In this document: positions 54,876 to 62,732 of the stretch, in pieces | Layout: each line of letters starts with the position of its first letter | Numbering within the stretch: the first letter of the stretch is position 1 | Assembly (NCBI GenBank): GCA_002730525.1 | Contig: PCAK01000044.1 | Span: 124,001-188,000 of the forward strand | Length of the DNA: 64,000 bases | Reading direction: 5' to 3' | Source: Acidobacteriota bacterium | GTDB taxonomy: Bacteria > Acidobacteriota > Vicinamibacteria > Vicinamibacterales > UBA823 | The notes under the pieces: generated by a model | What the model was told of the DNA's origin: nothing | What the model saw: only the letters and a program-made list of their open reading frames with translations | The model's database searches: none | Translations under genes and position numbers: made by a program

Positions 54876-54890
54876 GCCACCGACACTCCA

Positions 54891-56486
54891 CTACGGCGAG
54901 CCAGGCAGCGACGGCATCTCTTCGTCTAGCCTCGACAGCAACTCGTCGCGCATCGCCAGGTGGTAGACCGCCGCGGCGATGGTGATGGCCGACTTGATCG
55001 CATCACCCTCGATGACCCGCTCGTAGGTGTCGAGGTTGGTGTGCCAGGTGTAGGTCCCGTACTGGATCGGATCCTGCCGCATGCCGATGCCCGGCAAGCC
55101 CGCCTCGTTGAAGGACGTGTGGTCCGACCCGCCACGCCGACGGCTCATCGTCGCACCGGCGCCAAGGACGCCGATATCCTCGAACGGCGCGAGCGCCGAC
55201 CGGAGCACGTCGGCAGCCTCTCGCGGGCCGAACACGCTCGCGCTGCGCGCCTGTCCGGTGCCCCCATCGATGTTGAAGTAGCCGCCGAACTTCGAGTACT
55301 CCGGCAGCTGGTCCTCGAACGAGCCGAAGTGCTGAGCGACGTAGGCCTGCGAACCCAGCAGTCCTTGCTCCTCGCCGCTCCAAAGCGCCACGCGGATCGT
55401 CCGCCGGGGCTCTACGCCGATCGCCGCCAGGATCCGCGCGGCCTCCATCATCACGGTCACGCCGATCCCGTTGTCGGTGGCGCCGGTCGCGGCGTGCCAC
55501 GAGTCGAGGTGACCGCCGAGCATGATCACCTCGTCGGCCTTGTCGGTCCCGCGAATCTCGGCGGTTGCGTTGTAGCTCGTGGCGCCGTCGGGATAGCTCT
55601 GGTTGACGACCTCGACTTCGAGCTCCACCGGGCCGTGCGGCAGGAGCCGCGCGATCCGCCCGAAGTCCTCGTTCCGCATGACGAGCGTCGGTGCCGCCTG
55701 TTCGAGGTCGTATGTCCGGTTGCTGAACGCGCGAATCTGGCCGTGGTCCCGGCCGCCGTCGTTCACCTGGACGGCAGCCCCACTGTCCGCGAGGAAGGCC
55801 GCGATGCGCCCGGCCACCTCACGGCCCGACAGCGGCCGGTCGGGATCGTCGCCACCACCCTGCCGCGGCCCGCCTCCGCCGCGTGCGGGCGGCGCCGGCG
55901 GGAGGTTCGGGTCGAGCTGAGCGCGCAGCTCGGCTTCGCTACGCCGGCGGACCGGCCCATCGATCGTCACCGGCACGAAGCGCGGCTCGCCGACCAAGAC
56001 GACCTTGCCCGCCACGTCGGCGGCGATGCTGTCGAGATACCCCGTCAGCTCGGCCTCGGTCGGGCGCTCCGGCGGAACCAGCTGGTAGACCTCGGCGGTC
56101 ACCACACCGTCGGTGCTCGGCGTCCACGCCAGCACCTCGGCCACCAGCGGATCCTTCACCGGGGAGACGAGGTGCGCGGTCATCCGCTCGTTCGCCCACC
56201 CGGGATGCCCGAAGTCCCACGGTTCGAGCTGGCCGTTGGCCATCCCCCACGATTCCATCCTGTCGATGGCCCACTGAGCGGCAGCCTCGAGGTTGGGCGA
56301 ACCGGTCAGCCGCGGCCCGTAAACGTCGGTCAGGTAGTGCAGCGTGTCGAGAATCTGGGAATTCGTCGTGGCCTCCTGCCGAATCCGCCAGTTCACCGCG
56401 TCGTCGACCGGCTCCTGAGCCATCAGGCCGGCGGACAGGACGACCATCAGCAGGACCGCGCTCAGAGCACTCTTGAATTTGGACAT
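54891..56486 (-). CDS. Secreted M28-family zinc peptidase with PA domain
   Basis: A 531-residue secreted hydrolase. The signal peptide is FKSALSAVLLMVVLSAGLMA. A PA-like insert lies around residues 180-300. The di-zinc catalytic core shows VIMLGGHLDSWHAATGATDN (His, Asp), LWSGEEQGLLGSQAYV (the base Glu) and the late TWHTNLDTYERV (His ligand). Family members are aminopeptidases or carboxypeptidases that use extracellular protein. ATG 56486 has GAGGGGA just upstream. It begins 8 nt after rseP, so it shares the rseP transcript. Confidence 0.9.
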   Translation of the reverse strand: MSKFKSALSAVLLMVVLSAGLMAQEPVDDAVNWRIRQEATTNSQILDTLHYLTDVYGPRLTGSPNLEAAAQWAIDRMESWGMANGQLEPWDFGHPGWANERMTAHLVSPVKDPLVAEVLAWTPSTDGVVTAEVYQLVPPERPTEAELTGYLDSIAADVAGKVVLVGEPRFVPVTIDGPVRRRSEAELRAQLDPNLPPAPPARGGGGPRQGGGDDPDRPLSGREVAGRIAAFLADSGAAVQVNDGGRDHGQIRAFSNRTYDLEQAAPTLVMRNEDFGRIARLLPHGPVELEVEVVNQSYPDGATSYNATAEIRGTDKADEVIMLGGHLDSWHAATGATDNGIGVTVMMEAARILAAIGVEPRRTIRVALWSGEEQGLLGSQAYVAQHFGSFEDQLPEYSKFGGYFNIDGGTGQARSASVFGPREAADVLRSALAPFEDIGVLGAGATMSRRRGGSDHTSFNEAGLPGIGMRQDPIQYGTYTWHTNLDTYERVIEGDAIKSAITIAAAVYHLAMRDELLSRLDEEMPSLPGSP

Positions 56487-56494
56487 CTTCCCCC

Positions 56495-57814
56495 TCATCT
56501 CCACGGCATCAGCGCTTCGATCCACGCGACGCGCGTCAGATCGTTGTAGATCACGGTGACCATCAACATCATCAAGACCACGAACCCGGTCAGCAGCATC
56601 TTCTCCTTCACGCGCACGCTGAAGTCGCGGCGCGCGGCGCCCTCGAGCGCCATGATGAAGATGTGGCCGCCGTCGAGCACCGGGATCGGCAGCAGGTTCA
56701 GGATTCCGAGATTCAAGCTGATCATCGCCATCAGGGTGAACAGCGCGACGAACCCGACCTCGGCGGCGCCGCCCGACAGCTGCGCGATGCCGACCGGCCC
56801 CATGAGCTGGCGCGGCGACGTCTCGCGGGTCAGCAGGCCCCAGAGCGTCCGGAAGATGAGCCCCGACCATTCGTAGTTCCGTTCGAAACTCATCTGCACG
56901 GCCTGCAGCGGGCCGGGCTCGATCGTGCGCAGCTCGTAGGGGCTCAGGCTGACCCCGATCAGCCCGACGTCACCGCTCAGCGCCGGCGTGACGTCGAGGT
57001 CACGCTCCGCGCCGTCGCGTCGAATGGTCAACGTCAACTCCTGGTCTGGGCTGGCGTTGATCCGTTCGATCAGGCTGTCACGGCCGACCGGGTCGCCGTC
57101 GATCGCCAGAATGACGTCGCCCGACAGGATGCCCGCCCGGTTGGCTGGCTCACCGGCGGAGACCTCACGAATCTGCGGATGCATCTGGGGCAACACCCCG
57201 AGATCGCCCATCTCGAACTGCGTCTGCGCGGCCGGCGTCACCGGCAGCGTCATCGACCTCCCGTCGCGGCTGACGACGACGTCGACCTCGCGCTCCGCAC
57301 GGGGCATGACGGCGATGAACAGCGCCTGCCACGTTGGCACCGGATCGCCAGCGACCGACACGATCAGATCGCCGGGCTGGATGCCCGCGCCTGCAGCCGG
57401 CGAATCCTCGACGACGGAGCCAATGACGGGTGGCTGCTCCTCGTAGGCGGGCACTTCGGCGCCCTGATAGAGAACGAACGCCATGACGACGACGGCGAGG
57501 ACGATGTTCATGGTCGGTCCCATGACCAGCACCTGGAACCGCTGCCACTTCGATTTCGAGAGGAACTCGTCGTCGCGTCCCGAGCGCGATTCCTCGGGAT
57601 TCTCGCCGGCCATCTTCACGTAGCCACCGAGTGGAATCACGCTGACGCAGTATTCGGTGTCGCCGCGCTTGAAGCTCAGCAACTTCGCGCCGAAGCCGAG
57701 CGAGAACGTCAGGACGCGCACGCCGATGCGCCGCGCCATCAAGAAATGCCCCAGCTCGTGCACGAACACCAGCACGCCGAGCACGAATACGAACGCCGCC
57801 AAGCTCGTCAGCAC
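56495..57814 (-). CDS. rseP: Site-2 zinc protease RseP
   Basis: An intramembrane metalloprotease of 439 residues. The zinc motif is FVHELGHFLM in the first helix (about 19-28), two PDZ domains fill the periplasmic part (PVIGSVVEDSPAAGAGIQPG and IREVSAGEPANRAGILSGDV), and the second zinc site is in LLPIPVLDGGHIF. In other bacteria it cleaves anti-sigma factors such as RseA after a first cut by DegS. The GTG at 57814 has an AAGAGGG ribosome site 5 nt upstream. It lies after dxr, separated by a palindromic element. Confidence 0.93.
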   Translation of the reverse strand: MLTSLAAFVFVLGVLVFVHELGHFLMARRIGVRVLTFSLGFGAKLLSFKRGDTEYCVSVIPLGGYVKMAGENPEESRSGRDDEFLSKSKWQRFQVLVMGPTMNIVLAVVVMAFVLYQGAEVPAYEEQPPVIGSVVEDSPAAGAGIQPGDLIVSVAGDPVPTWQALFIAVMPRAEREVDVVVSRDGRSMTLPVTPAAQTQFEMGDLGVLPQMHPQIREVSAGEPANRAGILSGDVILAIDGDPVGRDSLIERINASPDQELTLTIRRDGAERDLDVTPALSGDVGLIGVSLSPYELRTIEPGPLQAVQMSFERNYEWSGLIFRTLWGLLTRETSPRQLMGPVGIAQLSGGAAEVGFVALFTLMAMISLNLGILNLLPIPVLDGGHIFIMALEGAARRDFSVRVKEKMLLTGFVVLMMLMVTVIYNDLTRVAWIEALMPWR

Positions 57815-57879
57815 GCCTACCCTCTTCTTCTCACTATGCCGCCTCCGCGGAGCCGGTTCACTCGCCAGCAGCGCATCTG

Positions 57880-58039
57880 GCAGTCCGTGGTGAAAGTACC
57901 GAGTAGCACCGAGACCGCCGAGGCGTCCGCCCTGCAAGGCGCGAGGCGGGAGCATGCCGGGTGCATTCGACCACTGAGCAACGCAGCAGGGCGGGATGCA
58001 TCGGCGGTCGAATGCAGCGGCACTTTCACCACGGACTGC
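57880..58039. repeat. 160-bp palindromic element, copy 1
   Basis: The ends are the perfect inverted repeats GCAGTCCGTGGTGAAAGT (57880-57897) and its complement (58022-58039). A second inner pair, GCATTCGACC near 57963 and GGTCGAATGC near 58006, can form an inner hairpin. A clearly homologous copy is at 60953-61110. On the minus strand the element begins with TAG, and that TAG is the stop codon of dxr (58039-58041). No coding function is evident. Confidence 0.85.
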
Positions 58040-59220
58040 TAGACCGATTGTATCTCCGGAAGCAGATCCCGTGAAAACTCACGCGACCAGCGGTCCACGG
58101 CACGGACGCCGTCAAGGGTCTCGACCGGACCGTCGTGCATGGCATCCCGGGCATCCATCGCGCGCTCGATGACCGACGGAATACCGAGAAACGGCAGAGT
58201 GCCGGCCAGAAACGCGGCGACCGCCACTTCGTTGGCCGCGTTCAAGACAACGGGCGAGACTCCCCCTGCTCGCAGCGCGCGGTAGGCCAGGGCCAGGCAT
58301 GGGAATCGGGCCACGTCGGGTCGGTGGAACTCCAACGCCGCGGACGCCGCCAGATCGAGAACCGGGAGCGGCGCGCTCCATCGATCGGGATAGGACAACG
58401 CGTACTGAATCGGCAGTTGCATGTCGGTGACGCCCAGCTGGGCGATCACCGACCCATCCGTCAACTCGACCATCGAATGCACGATCGACTGCGGGTGCAC
58501 GAGCACATCGACCTCGTCAGCGGCAACGCCGAACAGCCAGCGCGCTTCGATCACCTCGAGTCCCTTGTTCATCAAGGTCGCCGAGTCAATCGTGATCTTG
58601 TCGCCCATGTTCCAGGTCGGATGCCGGAGGGCGTCGTCGGGCCGGACCCCCTGCAGCCGCTCGACCGGCCAGTCGCGAAACGGCCCGCCTGACGCGGTCA
58701 GGATCAGCCGGCGGACGTCGTCAGACGAGCGACCGTGCAGGCACTGATGGATGGCGCTGTGCTCGCTGTCGACCGGCAGCACGGCGACGTCGTAGCGATC
58801 GGCAGCCGCCATGACGAGACCACCGGCCATCACGAGCACTTCCTTGTTCGCCAAGGCGATCGTCTTGCCGGCCTCGATCGCCGCCAGCACGGCCTCAAGC
58901 GCGGCCGTGCCCGCCGAGGCGCACACGACGATGTCGACTTCGGGATGCGTCGCGACAGCGGCGAGGCCGTCCGGGCCGGTGACGCTGGACAGGCTCGAAG
59001 CGAGGTCGGCGCCCAGCGCCTGGCGAACACCGTCCATCGCCTCGGGCGTGGCCATCGCGATGACGGCCGGCGTGAACTGCGCCACCTGTTCCGCCAGGCG
59101 CGCCGAGTTCTCGCCGGCGGCCAGGCCGACGACGCGCAGTTCGTCGGGATGGGCGGCCACGACGGCGAGTGCGCTGGTCCCGATGGAACCAGTCGACCCG
59201 AGTATCGCAATGCGTTTCAC
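58039..59220 (-). CDS. dxr: 1-deoxy-D-xylulose-5-phosphate reductoisomerase
   Basis: DXR makes 2-C-methyl-D-erythritol 4-phosphate in the MEP pathway. It has 393 residues. The NADPH motif is ILGSTGSIGTSALAVVA; metal and substrate residues lie in PVDSEHSAIHQCL and the flexible-loop region (LTASGGPFRDWP), with HPTWNMGDKITIDSATLMNK in the catalytic domain. The stop TAG is supplied by the edge of a palindromic element. cdsA overlaps its start by 4 nt. Confidence 0.97.
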   Translation of the reverse strand: MKRIAILGSTGSIGTSALAVVAAHPDELRVVGLAAGENSARLAEQVAQFTPAVIAMATPEAMDGVRQALGADLASSLSSVTGPDGLAAVATHPEVDIVVCASAGTAALEAVLAAIEAGKTIALANKEVLVMAGGLVMAAADRYDVAVLPVDSEHSAIHQCLHGRSSDDVRRLILTASGGPFRDWPVERLQGVRPDDALRHPTWNMGDKITIDSATLMNKGLEVIEARWLFGVAADEVDVLVHPQSIVHSMVELTDGSVIAQLGVTDMQLPIQYALSYPDRWSAPLPVLDLAASAALEFHRPDVARFPCLALAYRALRAGGVSPVVLNAANEVAVAAFLAGTLPFLGIPSVIERAMDARDAMHDGPVETLDGVRAVDRWSREFSRDLLPEIQSV

Positions 59221-60002
59221 GCGGACAGCCCTCGGAGCACCGCATCGAACAATGGAATCGCAAAGAGCCAGCTATCGAGACGATCCAGGACGCCACCATG
59301 ACCCGGAATCAATCCGGAGACGTCCTTCACGCCGGCCCCGCGTTTCAGCTTCGACTCGAAGAGGTCACCGACGATGCCGATGCCCGCCAGCGCCGCGCCG
59401 AACGCCGCGCCGAACGCGGGATGAATGGCCACACCGCCCCAGCCGCCGGCGATCGCCATGACGGCGGCGCCCGCGAGGACTCCGCTGAACGCGCCTTCGA
59501 TCGTCTTCTTCGGGCTCGTCGCCGGCGCCAACGGCCGGCGGCCGAGTGCGCGGCCGCCGTAGAACTGCGCGGCGTCACTCGCCACGATCACCGCCAACAG
59601 CAACAGCACCACCTCGCTGCCCCGCGCCGCGTGGAGCGCGACAAGCGTGCCAAGCGGCAGGCCGACATAGAGCGGACCGAACACCCCGGCGACGTACGTC
59701 CAGCCGCCGGACGCCCGGCCCCGTGTCTTCCCGACTGCTGCGGCGCCGATCGCAACCGTTGCGGCCATCAAGACCGGCACGACAGCCGCATCGCGCGCCA
59801 CGGCCGCACAGATCGCCAGGCCGGCGACGACGACGAGACCCTTGGGCGCCGGCGCACCGGCACGCTCGGCCAAGTCGGCGTACTCGACGAGCGCCAGCAG
59901 CACGACGAGCTCGGCCAATCCGAGGGTGGCCCAGGCGGGCAACCACCAGAGCGTTCCGACGACGATCGCCAGCATGGCGACGGCGCTGAGGACTCGCGTC
60001 AT
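59217..60002 (-). CDS. cdsA: Phosphatidate cytidylyltransferase
   Basis: CdsA makes CDP-diacylglycerol, the precursor of bacterial phospholipids, in the membrane. It has 261 residues and about eight helices. The C-terminal signature SKLKRGAGVKDVSGLIPGHG, then GVLDRLDS, contains the metal-binding aspartates. The uppS-cdsA-dxr-rseP order is a conserved envelope cluster in many bacteria. Confidence 0.95.
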   Translation of the reverse strand: MTRVLSAVAMLAIVVGTLWWLPAWATLGLAELVVLLALVEYADLAERAGAPAPKGLVVVAGLAICAAVARDAAVVPVLMAATVAIGAAAVGKTRGRASGGWTYVAGVFGPLYVGLPLGTLVALHAARGSEVVLLLLAVIVASDAAQFYGGRALGRRPLAPATSPKKTIEGAFSGVLAGAAVMAIAGGWGGVAIHPAFGAAFGAALAGIGIVGDLFESKLKRGAGVKDVSGLIPGHGGVLDRLDSWLFAIPLFDAVLRGLSA

Positions 60003-60054
60003 CCGTGTTCAGGAACCTCGTGGGGACCGGGCCACCCGGGCGGGCACCCGCGTC

Positions 60055-60837
60055 TCACCCGGCGACGACCGGGCGAGCGATGCCGCCGTACCGACGCTCG
60101 CGTTTCTGGTACGCGAGCACCGCGTCGAACAGGTGCTGGCGCCGAAAATCTGGCCAGAGGGTCTCGGTCACCCAGATCTCCGCGTAGGCAATCTGCCAGA
60201 GGAGGAAGTTGCTGACGCGCATCTCGCCACTCGTCCGGATGAGCAGATCCGGATCGGGCTGACCCGCGGTGTACAGAAAACCGGCGAACCGCTCCTCGTC
60301 CAGTTCGTCCCCGTGCACTCCGGCCTCGATGGCATGTCGCGCGGCGTCGACGATCTCCGCCCGCCCCCCGTAGTTCAAGGCGATGTTGAACTGCATGCCG
60401 GTGTTCACTTCGGTTTTCCGCGCGGCGAACGTCAGTTCGTCCCGGATGTCTGGCGCCAACTCATGCTCTCGACCGACGACCTTGAACCGAATGTTGTTGT
60501 CCAGCAGCATCCGTAGCTCCGAGCGCAGGTACCGCTTGAGCAGCGCCATGAGCGTGGCAACCTCGGTCGGCGGACGCTTCCAGTTCTCGACCGAGAACGC
60601 GTAGAGCGTCAGCACCTGCACGCCGAGCCGAGCCGACGCCTCGACCACGTCACGGACCGAGTCGATGCCGGCGCGATGCCCCTGCACGCGCGGCAGGCCG
60701 CGCTGAGCGGCCCATCGACCGTTTCCGTCCATGATGATGGCGACGTGTGCAGGCAGGCGATCGAAGTCGATCTGGCGAGCCAACTCGGCTTCGGCCGACC
60801 CTCGTTCGACCCAGGTCAGGACGTCTTCCAGGCTCAT
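60055..60837 (-). CDS. uppS: Isoprenyl transferase (undecaprenyl diphosphate synthase)
   Basis: UppS extends farnesyl diphosphate to the C55 carrier used for lipid II and glycans. It has 260 residues. The cis-prenyltransferase motif IIMDGNGRWAAQRGLPRVQG has the catalytic D37, followed by FSVENWKRPPTEV and the C-terminal RTSGEMRVSNFLLWQIAYAE. An N-terminal helix of about 25 residues precedes the domain. It supplies MraY and MurG encoded upstream in the window. Confidence 0.96.
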   Translation of the reverse strand: MSLEDVLTWVERGSAEAELARQIDFDRLPAHVAIIMDGNGRWAAQRGLPRVQGHRAGIDSVRDVVEASARLGVQVLTLYAFSVENWKRPPTEVATLMALLKRYLRSELRMLLDNNIRFKVVGREHELAPDIRDELTFAARKTEVNTGMQFNIALNYGGRAEIVDAARHAIEAGVHGDELDEERFAGFLYTAGQPDPDLLIRTSGEMRVSNFLLWQIAYAEIWVTETLWPDFRRQHLFDAVLAYQKRERRYGGIARPVVAG

Positions 60838-60952
60838 GCGTTCGCCAGGCAGCCGGCGCGTTCGAGCGCGGAGCCGCCCGAAACTCCTGTGAATTGATGA
60901 TGATACAGGCTGGCCCTGTGGGGTTCAAGGACCGCACGCCGTTCGCCGGCTA

Positions 60953-61110
60953 GCAGTCCGTGGTGAAAGTGCCGCGTGCACGGAGAGTGCCGAGGCGCCC
61001 GCCCGCAAGGCGCGAAGAGCGAGAATACCGAGAGTATTCGACCGATGAGCAACGCTGCGGGGCGGGATGCATCGGCAGTCGAATGCAGCGGCACTTTCAC
61101 CACGGGCTGC
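60953..61110. repeat. 158-bp palindromic element, copy 2
   Basis: The ends are GCAGTCCGTGGTGAAAGT (60953-60970) and ACTTTCACCACGGGCTGC (61093-61110), inverted repeats with one mismatch. The 3' half (about 61038-61110) is nearly identical to copy 1, the middle is more diverged. Its minus-strand edge supplies the TAG stop of truA (61110-61112). The left edge is preceded by CTAG as well. Confidence 0.85.
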
Positions 61111-61871
61111 TAGTAGTCGACCCGAACCAGGAACAGGCCCTCGGCCGGCGCGGTCGGTCCGGCCTCGCCACGGTCCCGCGACGCCAGGACTCGCGCGACG
61201 TCGGCCGGGGCTCGCCGCGCCGCGCCCACCTCCACCAGCGTACCGACGATGTTTCGCACCATGTGGCGGAGGAAGCCGCTTCCGCCGACCTCGATCGTGA
61301 GCCGCTGGCCTCCCCGGTCTGCAGGCTCACGGCGTGTCTCGTCGATCTGCAATCGATCGATCTGCCGAACCGAGGTCTTGACGTCGCTGCCGGCCGCTCG
61401 GAACGCGGTGAAGTCGTGCTCGCCGATCAACACTTCCGCGCCGGCGCACATCGCGGCTCCGTCGAGCGGGCACGGCAGATGCCAGACGTAGCGCCGGTCG
61501 AACGGGCTGACGATCGGACCGGTGAGAATCTGGTAGCGGTAGAGCTTTCCAATCGCGCTGCCGCGCGCATCGAATCGGTCTGGCATCTCGACGGCCGCCA
61601 GCACGCGGATGTCCACCGGCAGCGTGGCGTTGAGCGCACGTGTCAGATCACCGACATCGATGGGATGCTCGAGCCGCACGCTGGCGACCTGCCCGAGCGC
61701 GTGGACGCCCGCGTCGGTCCGTCCGGCACCGACAACCGCGACGGCCGAACCCTCGATCCGGCTCAGCGCCGCTTCCAGTGCGGCCTGGATCGATACGCCG
61801 TTCGGCTGGCGTTGCCAGCCGCAGTAGTCGGCACCCTCATAGGCGACGGTGAGCTTGATGATCCTGGGCAC
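61110..61871 (-). CDS. truA: tRNA pseudouridine(38-40) synthase TruA
   Basis: TruA makes pseudouridine in the anticodon arm of many tRNAs. It has 253 residues from the GTG at 61871, which begins RIIKLTVAYEGADYCGWQRQ as expected; a longer frame overlaps pyrE without homology. The catalytic aspartate is in VGAGRTDAGVHALGQVASV, and RYQILTGPIVSPFDRRYVWH and FLRHMVRNIVGTLVEVG are conserved. The stop codon lies in the edge of a palindromic element. Confidence 0.94.
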   Translation of the reverse strand: MPRIIKLTVAYEGADYCGWQRQPNGVSIQAALEAALSRIEGSAVAVVGAGRTDAGVHALGQVASVRLEHPIDVGDLTRALNATLPVDIRVLAAVEMPDRFDARGSAIGKLYRYQILTGPIVSPFDRRYVWHLPCPLDGAAMCAGAEVLIGEHDFTAFRAAGSDVKTSVRQIDRLQIDETRREPADRGGQRLTIEVGGSGFLRHMVRNIVGTLVEVGAARRAPADVARVLASRDRGEAGPTAPAEGLFLVRVDY

Positions 61872-61906
61872 CGCGGGTCGCGCCGCGCTCGGAGATGGGG
61901 GGGACA

Positions 61907-62488
61907 CTATCGCGGCGACAGACCGGGTCGGGAGCCGGGCTTGACGATCGGCGTCCCCGACGCACACAGCGGGCACTCAGCCGGCTCGTAGGTCGGCAGC
62001 ACCACGCCGGCCAGGGCGAAGAACGGCACACCCAGGTCGGCGCCGGCGCTGCGGTCGATCACCGACGCGGCCCCAACGACCTCTGCGCCAGCCGCCCGCG
62101 CCACGTCGATCGTCTCGCGCGTCGACTTGCCCGTCGTGACGACGTCCTCGACGATAACGACACGTTCGCCCGCATCGACGGTGAAGCCGCGGCGCAGGGT
62201 CAATTCGCCGGCCGCACGCTCGGCAAAGATGCCACGCGTCTCAAGCCCGCGCGCGACCTCATGGCCAATGACGACGCCGCCGAGGGCGGGAGACAGGACC
62301 GTGGCCGGGCGCCACTCGCGCGCTCTGACCGCGATCGCCTCGCCGAGCGCCTGCGCGTGCCGCGGATGCTGCAGCACGCGGGCGCACTGGAGATACCCCG
62401 GGCTGTGCAATCCGGACGAGAGGCTAAAATGGCCTTCCAGGAGAGCGCCGGCCTCCCGGAACAACGTGAGCACCTGATCTGAGGTCAT
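61907..62488 (-). CDS. pyrE: Orotate phosphoribosyltransferase
   Basis: PyrE joins orotate to PRPP in pyrimidine synthesis. It has 193 residues. The PRPP-binding motif is VVIVEDVVTTGKSTRETI, and SLSSGLHSPGYLQCARVLQH and LSPALGGVVIGHEVARGLET are conserved. A C-terminal CPLC pair with no known role is present. It is the first gene of the truA-side block. Confidence 0.93.
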   Translation of the reverse strand: MTSDQVLTLFREAGALLEGHFSLSSGLHSPGYLQCARVLQHPRHAQALGEAIAVRAREWRPATVLSPALGGVVIGHEVARGLETRGIFAERAAGELTLRRGFTVDAGERVVIVEDVVTTGKSTRETIDVARAAGAEVVGAASVIDRSAGADLGVPFFALAGVVLPTYEPAECPLCASGTPIVKPGSRPGLSPR

Positions 62489-62732
62489 CTGCGACTTCTA
62501 GAGGACATCGCGGGCCCAACGCCAGGGCACGCCAACCCAAGTGACTCCTAGCGTTAGTATAATTGAGTGAAACTTGCGGTCGGTCTGGTTCGTCTACTTA
62601 AGGCAGGGGCAACGCACTCTTCCGGTGCGTTTTAAACGCATTCGGCGCGTTTCTTGCCCTCTCCAGCACTCAGTTTCGATGAACGCCAGAACACCGTCGC
62701 AAAGGGCCAGGTCGCAGCAGAAAGAGGTTGTT
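62489..62732. other. Divergent region pyrE / TolC gene with a structured leader
   Basis: A consensus TATAAT at 62558-62563 (plus strand) could drive the TolC gene, though no good -35 lies 16-18 nt before it. Downstream, GGGCAA (62607-62612) can pair with TTGCCC (62654-62659). Inside are two hairpins: CGCAC/GTGCG (62613-62617 with 62625-62629) and AAACGC/GCGTTT (62634-62639 with 62647-62652). The first hairpin is followed by TTTT. No minus-strand promoter for pyrE stands out. Confidence 0.5.

Noticed and set aside
57817-61103. Two similar small minus-strand frames starting MVKVPLHSTADASRPAALL
   Set aside because: Both are read through the two palindromic elements; the likeness reflects the repeat and not a protein family.
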